The translations under genes and the position numbers were made by a program. The notes under the pieces are model-generated. The model was not told the origin of the DNA, ran no database searches, and worked only from the letters and a program-made list of their open reading frames with translations. This document shows, piece by piece, positions 52,943-60,478 of a stretch of DNA of 64,000 bases. This stretch comes from Anaerolineales bacterium (GTDB lineage: Bacteria > Chloroflexota > Anaerolineae > Anaerolineales > Villigracilaceae), in assembly GCA_014379595.1 (NCBI GenBank), contig JACMLM010000071.1, positions 186,001 to 250,000 on the forward strand. Reading direction: 5' to 3'. Positions within the stretch are counted from its first letter, which is position 1; every line of letters starts with the position of its first letter.

Positions 52943-55132
52943 TTAGAGAAGATTGAGATCAATGGTTGTGGAGTTAATTTTCAGACTTTGTAGCTCAAAT
53001 TCCAGTCTATCGTCTTCATAACCGAAGAATGTCCAAAACGTGACTTGAGGCTGATTCGCTTTGAGCATTACGGAGATAGCTGGCTCCTTGTGACCATAAT
53101 ACCGCGAGCGCCAGCCGCGAGTGGAGTCGGGGTCTGCGCGAACAATGGAGAAATTTCCATTGCCGTTTACCAATCCCATGTGAATTAAGATTTTGGAGTC
53201 GGACAGCTTGCTGTCCGTTGTTGGTGGCTTGAGCCACAAGCCATTTGCAGGAGCGAGCTCCTGCATTCCATATTCGTAATCACTTAATAACCAATGCAAA
53301 GCATAATGATGTGACTCTTTTGCAAGAAGATTATCAATAACAACCCAGCGGTCACCTTCAAGAGCTAGCACAGTTCGCTTGTGAGCTATAGGTTTGTAAC
53401 TATCATGTTCGCCTTGCCATAACTTTTCATTATTCTGAAGAACTCTTCCTTTTGACCAATCTGTCCATGTGAAACGGCTGACCATGGTCATTTGGTCTTT
53501 GTTATCTACAGTTACCGTATTATGTACATTCGTGTGAGCAAGTCCATTACGCCACACGCCTTCGCCGCTGTAAAGATATGTCCCTGCATCACAGGCAATG
53601 TTGTGACCCTGTATCCATAAGTCCACATGGAGTTGGTCAGCATGAGAGGGGCGAGATTGATAATCTGTACAGCGGATTACAGCTTTGCTATTTGTATTGC
53701 GTAAGATATACGCTCCCCCATTTGAAAAACTTTGATTGGTTTGTTTTGGAATATCTACTTCAATGTTTAAAGATTGTGAACCATAAAGCCAATATAGATC
53801 TTCGTCCCATACGCCAGATTCGAATATCTTTTTTCCTTTAGTCATGTAAGAACCCAACTGTAAAAGCGGACGATAATCAGTAAAGTCGCAGTTATTTAAC
53901 GACAATACTAATGCGCCATCATTTGAACCGTAAACAGGCATTTGTCCAGTTTGTGGGTCGATCAGTTGATACAGGTGGTCAATGGACTTAGTGACTACAC
54001 GCTTAACGGATTCTGAAAGTGGAGAGTTATTTAATTCTCCCAATCGCATTGCATAAAAATATATCTGCAAGATAAAGCGATGATAGTTAAGCGAATACAT
54101 GGAATAACTTCCGTCAGGGAAAATTTGTTTAACCGCTTCCTCTTCAAGTAGTTTGCGTCCCAATGAAAGATATTTTTCTGAGTCATTTAGTTCAGGGAAA
54201 AGGATTCCTACCAGCCACAGTCCGCAGGCTTCGCTGATGGTGTGATTGCTTTGGGTTGAGATGGCGTAGTCTATGTTTTGATAAATCCGCTGGGCTTGAG
54301 CGGCGACAAAAGTTGTGAATTGTGCAACTCGTTCAGGAGTTGTAGATGGAGAACTCAAAAATGCGTAGAAACCGAATGTCCAAGCAATGAGGCGGAGGGA
54401 GATTTCCTGTCCGTCCATCCAGTTGGAACCTGTGTTGGGATGGTTGTGTTCTGACCAATCGAGAATGGATATCCAGAATGCTTCGGCGTATTTTTCATCT
54501 TGTGAGGCAGCATAAGCACGGACAAGGGTATAGACAAAGCTAAAGCGATTGGGTTCCCAGGTGAATTTAATGTCAGTATGTCGTTGCGAGGAGGGTTCTT
54601 GTTCTTCCCGACGAAGCAACCCCCTATTATGAGGAGACTGCTTCGGCACACCTGCCCTGGCGGGCGGTGCCAGGGAAAACCAAGAGCGCCTCGCAGCGAC
54701 ATGATTGTCATCGGATATTTGAGACCAGTGTATGTTTGTAATCTTGCTCAAGCCGCCTGGAGCAGAATGCCAATGAGGAGGAAATCCAATCTTATGAAAT
54801 TGATGTGCGAAATATTTTATTTCACCAGACAAGATTTTCTCAGCTTCATCAATGACAGTTTGTTTATCCCAAGTAATATTATTTGGATAGATGGCTTTAT
54901 CAAAGAAAAATTTAGGCGAATTATTTTTTCGCCATTGTGCGTATGATTCGGGTGTTGATGGGATATCTTTTTTCAGCCATGTTTCAAGCGGACGATCCTC
55001 CCATTTGTATTGCGGCATTTGCAAGCGGATGAGTCCCGTGCGGAGGCGAAATGTATAAGCGAGGCGAAATGCTGACCAACGGAAACCAGCTTGTCGGTAG
55101 AGTGAAGCGAGTGTTCGGAATTTAGTCAACAT
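52943..55132 (-). CDS. Heparinase II/III-family protein with two repeat-derived insertions
   Basis: Polysaccharide-lyase-type protein of 729 residues: an N-terminal helical (alpha/alpha) domain with FTWEPNRFSFVYTLVRAY, DGQEISLRLIAW and SNHTISEACGLWLVG, then a beta-sandwich (from about 470) with HADQLHVDLWIQGHNIACDAGTYLYSG, the heparinase II/III signature that holds catalytic residues. The frame contains two palindromic repeats: residues about 144-185 (family C) and about 621-646 (family F), rich in Arg, Pro and Ser and foreign to the fold. The frame stays open through both. It begins the surface-polysaccharide cluster's 3' side. Substrate unknown. Confidence 0.85.
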   Translation of the reverse strand: MLTKFRTLASLYRQAGFRWSAFRLAYTFRLRTGLIRLQMPQYKWEDRPLETWLKKDIPSTPESYAQWRKNNSPKFFFDKAIYPNNITWDKQTVIDEAEKILSGEIKYFAHQFHKIGFPPHWHSAPGGLSKITNIHWSQISDDNHVAARRSWFSLAPPARAGVPKQSPHNRGLLRREEQEPSSQRHTDIKFTWEPNRFSFVYTLVRAYAASQDEKYAEAFWISILDWSEHNHPNTGSNWMDGQEISLRLIAWTFGFYAFLSSPSTTPERVAQFTTFVAAQAQRIYQNIDYAISTQSNHTISEACGLWLVGILFPELNDSEKYLSLGRKLLEEEAVKQIFPDGSYSMYSLNYHRFILQIYFYAMRLGELNNSPLSESVKRVVTKSIDHLYQLIDPQTGQMPVYGSNDGALVLSLNNCDFTDYRPLLQLGSYMTKGKKIFESGVWDEDLYWLYGSQSLNIEVDIPKQTNQSFSNGGAYILRNTNSKAVIRCTDYQSRPSHADQLHVDLWIQGHNIACDAGTYLYSGEGVWRNGLAHTNVHNTVTVDNKDQMTMVSRFTWTDWSKGRVLQNNEKLWQGEHDSYKPIAHKRTVLALEGDRWVVIDNLLAKESHHYALHWLLSDYEYGMQELAPANGLWLKPPTTDSKLSDSKILIHMGLVNGNGNFSIVRADPDSTRGWRSRYYGHKEPAISVMLKANQPQVTFWTFFGYEDDRLEFELQSLKINSTTIDLNLL
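53194..53270. repeat. Palindromic repeat, family F copy 2, inside a gene
   Basis: TGGAGTCGGACAGCTTGCTGTCC ... GCAGGAGCGAGCTCCTGC ... ATTCCA within the heparinase-like coding region. Related to 31572-31637. It encodes part of the C-terminal beta domain in frame. Confidence 0.75.
54579..54701. repeat. Palindromic repeat, family C copy 3, in-frame insertion
   Basis: Ends TGTCGTTGCGAGG and CCTCGCAGCGACA, with inner GAAGCAACCCCC and GGAGACTGCTTC. Length 123 bases, exactly 41 codons, inside the heparinase-like gene. It contains a nested 25-base element at 54653-54677 (TGCCCTGGCGGGCGGTGCCAGG...), which recurs at 59258-59282. Confidence 0.85.
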
Positions 55133-55182
55133 AAAAAGCGTTTAACCACAAAGTACACAAAGTACACGAAGGAAAACCAAAG

Positions 55183-56226
55183 TTAAAAATCCTTTGTACC
55201 CGTCGTGTCTAAAGTTTTTTGCAATTGCAAAGCGTGACGGGAAAGAATAATCCAAACAAGCGGTAATCCAAAAAGAATAAAGCTTGAAGCGATCTGATTG
55301 CCGCGCATCCATTCAAATGCAAATCGAATTGCAACAGCGGTTAAGACAATATACAAAAAGCTGACCGTGGCGTGGGTGTATCCGCCAATGACCAAACGTT
55401 GATACAAATGCGAGCGATGCGCGGAAAAAACTTTTTCACGACGAATTACGCGTTGAATAAAAGTTACACCAGCGTCCATGATGAACGTCCACATCAAAAG
55501 CGTGCCAAGCATGAGCGCGTCACCTTTTTGATCAGAAGCCAGCAGCGGCAGCACCGCAAAACTATAACCAAGAAACGTGCTGGCAACATCGCCCATGAAA
55601 ATTTTTGCAGGCTGCCAATTATGTCCAAGAAAACCTAGGCTGCTTGCGGCAATTGCAAAGCCGATCCAAAACACAAACGAATTCGCAAGATAATCTATAT
55701 TGGACGAAAGCAGCACCCATCCAACCCCGCCCGCAAACGCCACGCCGCCCGCAATGCCATCAATGCCATCCATAAAGTTATAAGCATTCGTTAAACCGAT
55801 GATCCATAAAAACGTGATGACGATTCCAACGAAGCCCAAATGAAGCACACCAAAGAGTGGGATCGTGACCGACTCGAAATATCCAAAACCATAAATGGAA
55901 ACGATCGCAACAATACTTTGGATCGCAAGACGCATCTTCGTAGATAGTGAGTGGATATCGTCACGCCAGCCAAGAAATGCGATGATGATTCCGCACACGA
56001 TATAAATTAGATTGCGGCTCAAGCCCGTTTCACTTATTGACCATAAGCCTGCTCCCGTTACGATGAGCACAATCGCCAACCCTCCGCCGCGCGGCATGGG
56101 TGCGGAATGAGAACTTCGATCATTGGGATGATCAAGAAGTTGACGTTTTTCTGCATAACGTCGAATCAAATAGACGCCGAGAAAAGAGAGGATAGTAAGG
56201 AGAATGAATGTGATAATGGGGTTCAT
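55183..56226 (-). CDS. MraY/WecA-like undecaprenyl-phosphate sugar-1-phosphate transferase
   Basis: Polytopic membrane enzyme of 347 residues, glycosyltransferase family 4 (MraY/WecA/TagO). About ten membrane segments; conserved loops are MPRGGGLAIV, WRDDIHSLSTKMRL, AYNFMDGIDGIAGG (metal-binding Asp), GHNWQPAKIFMGDVASTF and AHRSHLYQRL. It transfers a sugar-1-phosphate from a UDP-sugar to undecaprenyl phosphate, starting a surface polysaccharide or teichoic-type chain. Its setting with an epimerase and glycosyltransferase supports a WecA/TagO-like rather than MraY role. Confidence 0.9.
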   Translation of the reverse strand: MNPIITFILLTILSFLGVYLIRRYAEKRQLLDHPNDRSSHSAPMPRGGGLAIVLIVTGAGLWSISETGLSRNLIYIVCGIIIAFLGWRDDIHSLSTKMRLAIQSIVAIVSIYGFGYFESVTIPLFGVLHLGFVGIVITFLWIIGLTNAYNFMDGIDGIAGGVAFAGGVGWVLLSSNIDYLANSFVFWIGFAIAASSLGFLGHNWQPAKIFMGDVASTFLGYSFAVLPLLASDQKGDALMLGTLLMWTFIMDAGVTFIQRVIRREKVFSAHRSHLYQRLVIGGYTHATVSFLYIVLTAVAIRFAFEWMRGNQIASSFILFGLPLVWIILSRHALQLQKTLDTTGTKDF

Positions 56227-56269
56227 TGGGATGATTGTAAACGAGAAATTAAAACTTAAATTTTGAGGT

Positions 56270-56349
56270 CTAAATGTTATTCAACTCTAACTCTATTCCC
56301 TCTGCAAAAGACATTGGACTAAACCCAAAATCCTTTTGTGCCTCGGTTA
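56270..56349 (-). pseudogene. 3' remnant of an epimerase gene
   Basis: Read on the minus strand this encodes an end very like that of the intact epimerase at 57105-57962: TEAQKDFGFSPMSFAEGIE here against AEAQKDFGFSPLSFEDGIS there, followed by a stop at 56270. The similarity begins at the very end of the Zn-ribbon gene, and no start or upstream coding part is present. It looks like the tail of a second epimerase left after rearrangement. Confidence 0.75.
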
Positions 56350-57060
56350 TCAGATAACGTCCCTCACTTGAAGATCAGAGAAGGCAATGCCTAAATTTGT
56401 CTCCCCGTTTGGTTCAGCAACCACGAACAATTTTCCCATCTTGTAGCGATTGTCCTTGAGGGAGGTCGCCAGTACCCCGTTCAGGTAGATGCGGAATCTT
56501 TCTCCGTCACAGATCACACGCAGGCGGTTGGGCATATTCCTGCCTGTCCGCAGGGAGGCGTGATGCGTCCAATCCACTAACGTGTTCCATTTGAAGTCGC
56601 CACTGGTCGTATCAATCGTAAAATAACCAATATTGTATGACCCCACAGGAGAGATATACACTCCGTAACCGCCGTCATTGGTGAGGCGAGGGTAAAACCC
56701 AGCCGTGATCAACTTCTCGTCACCGTCCGTGAACTTGATCGTGATACTGGCGTCAAAGTCATCCAAAAAGCCCGAACTCTTCAACACATAATATGAATTG
56801 ATACGAGGCTTATAGAATCCCCGCAACTCAGATGGGTTGCCTTTGTGAAACGTGATCTCTCCCTCCTTGATCAATTCCCAGCCAGGCAGGATATCACTCC
56901 TAAAATCAGCGCCAAGCAGGAGGTCACCCATGCTTGGTTCGGGCGTCAGGGTCTTTGACATGCGAAATGTCGTGCCGCAAAATTCACAGACCGCAAAGTC
57001 CGCTTTGATGGCGTTCTCGGATAGGGACGCTCCACAACTGGGACAATTAAGAGCTTTCAT
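56350..57060 (-). CDS. Zn-ribbon protein with LamG/DUF1080-like domain
   Basis: Protein of 236 residues. An N-terminal zinc ribbon (CPSCGASL ... CEFCGTTF: Cys5, Cys8, Cys26, Cys29) is followed by a beta-sandwich that resembles concanavalin-like/DUF1080 domains (ITAGFYPRLTNDGGYGVYIS, RLRVICDGERFRIYLNGVLA). No signal peptide. It sits between an epimerase gene and a remnant of a second epimerase, so it was probably inserted there. The role is unknown; carbohydrate or protein binding is possible. Confidence 0.7.
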   Translation of the reverse strand: MKALNCPSCGASLSENAIKADFAVCEFCGTTFRMSKTLTPEPSMGDLLLGADFRSDILPGWELIKEGEITFHKGNPSELRGFYKPRINSYYVLKSSGFLDDFDASITIKFTDGDEKLITAGFYPRLTNDGGYGVYISPVGSYNIGYFTIDTTSGDFKWNTLVDWTHHASLRTGRNMPNRLRVICDGERFRIYLNGVLATSLKDNRYKMGKLFVVAEPNGETNLGIAFSDLQVRDVI

Positions 57061-57104
57061 GACAAATCTCCTTGAGAATTATATGATACCTGACTTCCAC
57101 TGCA

Positions 57105-57962
57105 TCAAGCTTTGTATTCAATACTTATCCCATCCTCAAACGACAGCGGACTAAATCCAAAATCCTTTTGCGCCTCGGCATAAGAAAAATCCTTATTCTC
57201 GTTCAGCCGCAAGACCTGTTCAGCTTTGATAGGAAATCGAAGATGAATCCGCTCAAAGAAACTTAGCATATTTACAACTGGCTTGGATGGCAGATGAATT
57301 TTCCATACTCGCTTTTTCATTTGCGCCGCAATCGTATCAATGAGTTGGTTGTACGTGAGTGCATGCGCGCCTGCGATGTTATAGCTTTTGCGGATGGTAT
57401 TTTCAGAATCTAAACAGCTTATAACAGCTTGTGCAACATCATCTACATAGATCGGCTGTTGTAAATAATTCCCGTCACCGAAAACTGGAAAGAACGGCAA
57501 ATATTTCAGCCAGCGAATCAAGCGAGAAATATTGCGGTCACGGTCATTGCCGTAGATCATGGTTGGACGCAGGATTGTATATTTCAACCTGCTAGTTTCA
57601 ATCGCAAGTTCCGCCGCAACACGCACTTTCTTACTGTTTGCATTCAGCTGTGTAAAGATAGCCGTTGTGCTGATGAAGATCGCCCGTTCAACTCCAGCAA
57701 TTTTTGCAGCACTGATGATCGAGTCCGCGTGGCCGAAGCCGAGAGATGCAATGTTGACGAGAGCATCCGCTCCTTCTATAGCAGATGATAATGATTGCGA
57801 GTCAGAAAGATCACCTAATACCCATTCAATTCCAGGATGTGGGAGTAATGAACGGTCACTTGATGCGCGGTAGAGGCAACGGACTTCATATCCGCTTTTC
57901 AATAAAAGTGGAACAACTCGAGAACCTGTGAACCCCGTCGCGCCTGTGACGAAGACTTTCAC
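57105..57962 (-). CDS. NAD-dependent epimerase/dehydratase
   Basis: Extended short-chain dehydrogenase of 285 residues. Rossmann motif GATGFTGSRV, DLSDSQSL and the LRPTMIYGNDRDRNISRL segment. The usual YxxxK catalytic pair is not evident where expected, but SSTT-like STTAIF is present; activity is therefore uncertain. It likely modifies a nucleotide sugar in the polysaccharide cluster. It overlaps the glycosyltransferase upstream by 4 bases. Confidence 0.82.
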   Translation of the reverse strand: MKVFVTGATGFTGSRVVPLLLKSGYEVRCLYRASSDRSLLPHPGIEWVLGDLSDSQSLSSAIEGADALVNIASLGFGHADSIISAAKIAGVERAIFISTTAIFTQLNANSKKVRVAAELAIETSRLKYTILRPTMIYGNDRDRNISRLIRWLKYLPFFPVFGDGNYLQQPIYVDDVAQAVISCLDSENTIRKSYNIAGAHALTYNQLIDTIAAQMKKRVWKIHLPSKPVVNMLSFFERIHLRFPIKAEQVLRLNENKDFSYAEAQKDFGFSPLSFEDGISIEYKA

Positions 57963-59179
57963 GATTTCACCAGACTTTCAAGCAGATTCAATGTCTCATT
58001 TAATTTATCGCGGCGGTCAAGATGCTTGACCAAATATGCACGCGCATTTAATCCCATTTTTTTTACGCGCTGTGAGTCTTTTGAAAGTTCGAGAATTGTT
58101 TTTGCAAGTTGCTCATCATCGCCAGGTTGGACAAATACTCCCCCATCAGAAAATTCAATCACATCACGAACAACACCATCGATCACGAGCACAGTCCCAC
58201 GGGCAGAGGCCATGTAATCAAAAACTTTATTCGGATAGGTTGTACGAAACATGGGAACATCTTGAAGGATAGCAAGGCATACGTCAGCGGATGCGATCAC
58301 TAGCGGCATTTCTTTTTTCGGGCAAACACCCGCGAAGATAAGGTTTGTCAACTTCATTCGCGCGGCTTCAGATTCGAGTCGAGTCCGCTCTTTGCCATCA
58401 CCGAAAAGCACAATGCGAATATGATTCTCACGATTCAATCTTTCAGCCGCGCGCAGGATGGTATCAATATCGTTGGCTTGTCCCAATGCGCCCGCGTAAA
58501 GTACAACGAATTTATCTTCCAATCCTAATTTCTTACGAATAGACGAACCATCTAAGTTAGGATTGAACATGTCCACATCTGTGCCGTAAGGAATGTAAGT
58601 GATCTTTTTTTCAGAAACACCTTTACCGAGCATATATTCTTTATAAGCAGGCGAGTTGACGAGAATATGAGCCGCACGCGCATATAGAAAATTTTCAAGC
58701 CAGCGTGCTAGTAATATCAGGTTCGGGTTTTTTAACACACCCATGCTCACGCCAAACTCAGGCCACAGGTCACGTACTTCGAGCAAAAACGGCTTGCGCC
58801 GAATCCATGCCACGAACCAGGCTGAAACTGCTTGAAAGATGGGAGGCGTTGTGCCCATGATGATGTCAGCCTCTTTGACGGTGAACGCGGTCCATACGGA
58901 GCTGAACATAAAACTAAGAAAAGAAATAATGCGCCAAAAATAACTGCGATGTAATGCTGGATAAATATATGATCGTAAAATTCGTACACCATCAATGATT
59001 TGTTCAGCGAAAATTCCAGTTCGCTGTACTGTGCGTTGACCTGTTTGATAGTTCAAATCACTGGCGACGATGACTAGTTCGTGTCCGTGGGATTGTAAAA
59101 ATTGTCCCATTTCAAAGTGGCGTGTATGCCCTGGCTCATCGGGAGAGACGAAGGCTTGATTGATTAAAAGGATTTTCAT
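57959..59179 (-). CDS. GT4-family glycosyltransferase (WbuB-like)
   Basis: GT-B fold glycosyltransferase of 406 residues, family 4. N-terminal acceptor domain (LINQAFVSPDEPGHTRHFEM, LLEVRDLWPEFGVSMG) and C-terminal donor domain (VVLYAGALGQANDIDTIL, RIVLFGDGKERTRLE, and PNKVFDYMASARGTVLV, where the usual nucleotide-sugar Glu of the EX7E motif is not clear). Similar to WbuB, which adds N-acetyl-fucosamine in capsule or O-antigen synthesis. It is the first gene of the cluster on this strand. Confidence 0.88.
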   Translation of the reverse strand: MKILLINQAFVSPDEPGHTRHFEMGQFLQSHGHELVIVASDLNYQTGQRTVQRTGIFAEQIIDGVRILRSYIYPALHRSYFWRIISFLSFMFSSVWTAFTVKEADIIMGTTPPIFQAVSAWFVAWIRRKPFLLEVRDLWPEFGVSMGVLKNPNLILLARWLENFLYARAAHILVNSPAYKEYMLGKGVSEKKITYIPYGTDVDMFNPNLDGSSIRKKLGLEDKFVVLYAGALGQANDIDTILRAAERLNRENHIRIVLFGDGKERTRLESEAARMKLTNLIFAGVCPKKEMPLVIASADVCLAILQDVPMFRTTYPNKVFDYMASARGTVLVIDGVVRDVIEFSDGGVFVQPGDDEQLAKTILELSKDSQRVKKMGLNARAYLVKHLDRRDKLNETLNLLESLVKS

Positions 59180-59238
59180 TAAATTTGATTATATTATGGA
59201 TTATTCCCCATCAAGTTACTGCAACCTGACAATATTTC

Positions 59239-59342
59239 ACCACAGAGACCACACACGTGCCCTGGCGGGCAGTGCCAGGGAAGAGCACGGAGATTCTTTA
59301 AAAGATTTTCTCAGTGAACTCAGTGATATCTGTGGTTATGGT
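59239..59342. repeat. Palindromic repeat, family E copy 2, with nested element
   Basis: Begins CACCACAGAGACC and ends GATATCTGTGGTTATGG; the inside has AAAGATTTTCTCAGTGAAC like the copy at 7011. Nested within is a 25-base element (59258-59282) identical in 24 positions to 54653-54677. Confidence 0.7.
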
Positions 59343-59343
59343 T

Positions 59344-59718
59344 TTACTTTATCAGTTCTCTTTGCAAATAAGGAATGGTCAATGCGGATAAAAACGAAGC
59401 GAGACCAAATAACAAAGTGGGAACAAGCCAGCGTGCATTAACCAGAAAATCCTGATACAAAAGAATACCTTGAATGCGGATCTTAGTCAGCATGATGGGC
59501 GGGAGACTTTGCACTGCAAAGAATAATGCTCCAATACATAAAGCTATGACGAGGCTCAATGCAAAATCATTCCAGGTGACCAATACAGGGCGCGTGTTCT
59601 TTTGGATGCGTGACATAACATCCATAGTAATACTGCGCGGCATAGACGCCAGCGGATAATCTTTGAGCGTGTCTTCAATGATCGCGGTTTCCTGTTCGGG
59701 GGTTAAACGGTTATCCAT
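59344..59718 (-). CDS. Small membrane protein, probable sigma-factor partner
   Basis: Protein of 124 residues with a charged N-terminal part (LTPEQETAIIEDTLKDYPLASMP) and two or three membrane segments (FALSLVIALCIGALFFAVQSL and WLVPTLLFGLASFLSALTIPYL). It overlaps the 3' end of the ECF sigma gene by 16 bases, the place usually taken by an anti-sigma factor. The zinc-binding HxxxCxxC motif of common anti-sigma factors is absent, so the assignment is from position only. Confidence 0.7.
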   Translation of the reverse strand: MDNRLTPEQETAIIEDTLKDYPLASMPRSITMDVMSRIQKNTRPVLVTWNDFALSLVIALCIGALFFAVQSLPPIMLTKIRIQGILLYQDFLVNARWLVPTLLFGLASFLSALTIPYLQRELIK

Positions 59719-60275
59719 GAGTCCTCCAAATGTGCGAGCGCGTTTCGCAGTTGTGCCTTCGCGCGGAAAATGCCTGTTTTGACGGTACCCAGCGGCAGGT
59801 TAAGAGTCGATGCGATCTCATCGTAGGAGAGTTCGTTTTGGTAACGCATCGTCAAGAGCAGGCGATAGTTTTCGTCCAGATTTTCAATCGCTTTATTTAA
59901 ATAGCTTCTGGTTTCGTTGAATTCAAATTCGCGAGCGGGGTTATCAAAGTTTGAGTCGGTTTCAGGAATATTTTCCATCACATCATCACCAAGATCATTT
60001 AATGAACGGCGCAAGTTTGGCAAACGGTTGTAACAAAGATTGGTGACAATGCGATACAGCCACGTGCGGAATTGCGATTGTCCCTTGAAATTCGGGAGAG
60101 CAGTCCATGCGCGCACAAAAGTTTCCTGCGTTAGGTCAAGCGCCTCGTTTTCATCTTTGACGACTCGGAGAGCAAGGTTATAGACATAGCGTTGATGCTC
60201 ATCTACAAGCGCGGCAAAAGCATCGTGATCGCCTTTCTGCGCGCGCTGGATGAGGGTGGCTTCGGTATCGGGCAT
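59703..60275 (-). CDS. ECF-family RNA polymerase sigma factor
   Basis: Sigma-70 family ECF factor of 190 residues, RpoE/SigW-like. Region 2 (about 20-90) has YVYNLALRVVKDENEALDLTQETFVRAW and FRTWLYRIVTNLCYNRL; region 4 (about 130-185) has LTMRYQNELSYDEIASTLNLPLGTVKTGIFRAKAQL split across the helix-turn-helix. It is likely autoregulated: a TGAAAC-N16-TGTCTAAC promoter lies just upstream, matched by one facing the divergent gene. Confidence 0.93.
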   Translation of the reverse strand: MPDTEATLIQRAQKGDHDAFAALVDEHQRYVYNLALRVVKDENEALDLTQETFVRAWTALPNFKGQSQFRTWLYRIVTNLCYNRLPNLRRSLNDLGDDVMENIPETDSNFDNPAREFEFNETRSYLNKAIENLDENYRLLLTMRYQNELSYDEIASTLNLPLGTVKTGIFRAKAQLRNALAHLEDSWITV

Positions 60276-60289
60276 GGGTTCTCTAAAGG

Positions 60290-60319
60290 GTTAGACAGGG
60301 AAAGTGGAGAAAAGTTTCA
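60290..60319 (-). promoter_or_regulatory. ECF-type promoter of the sigma operon
   Basis: TGAAAC (60314-60319), 16-base spacer, TGTCTAAC (60290-60297), minus strand. Same motif and spacing as the opposite promoter at 60394-60423; the -35 resembles that of SigW-type sigma factors. Confidence 0.7.
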
Positions 60320-60393
60320 ATTTGACCATAGACCGCGGACAATGGACGGTGAAGAGATTTTATAGTCTACGGTCTATTGTCCATCGTCCATTT
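60320..60393. repeat. Imperfect palindrome between divergent promoters
   Basis: Contains GACCATAGACCGCGGACAATGGACGG and, inverted, GTCTACGGTCTATTGTCCATCGTCC. Low-complexity GTCTATGGTCCAT-type units. It separates the two ECF-type promoters. Confidence 0.6.
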
Positions 60394-60423
60394 TGAAACT
60401 TTTTCGCAAGTCGCCTGTCAAAC
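60394..60423 (+). promoter_or_regulatory. ECF-type promoter of the beta-helix gene
   Basis: TGAAAC (60394-60399), 16-base spacer, TGTCAAAC (60416-60423). Transcription would begin near 60430, about 50 bases before the ATG. Matches the sigma operon promoter in both boxes while the spacers differ. Confidence 0.7.
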
Positions 60424-60478
60424 GTAGTGAGAGTATCCTACCGCATTATGCGTAACTTTGTAAACAAGGAGCACGAAA

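Noticed and set aside
60290-60423. The two ECF boxes as arms of one palindromic repeat
   Set aside because: Boxes match at fixed 16-base spacing while spacers differ at nearly half the positions, which fits conserved promoters better; still open to test.
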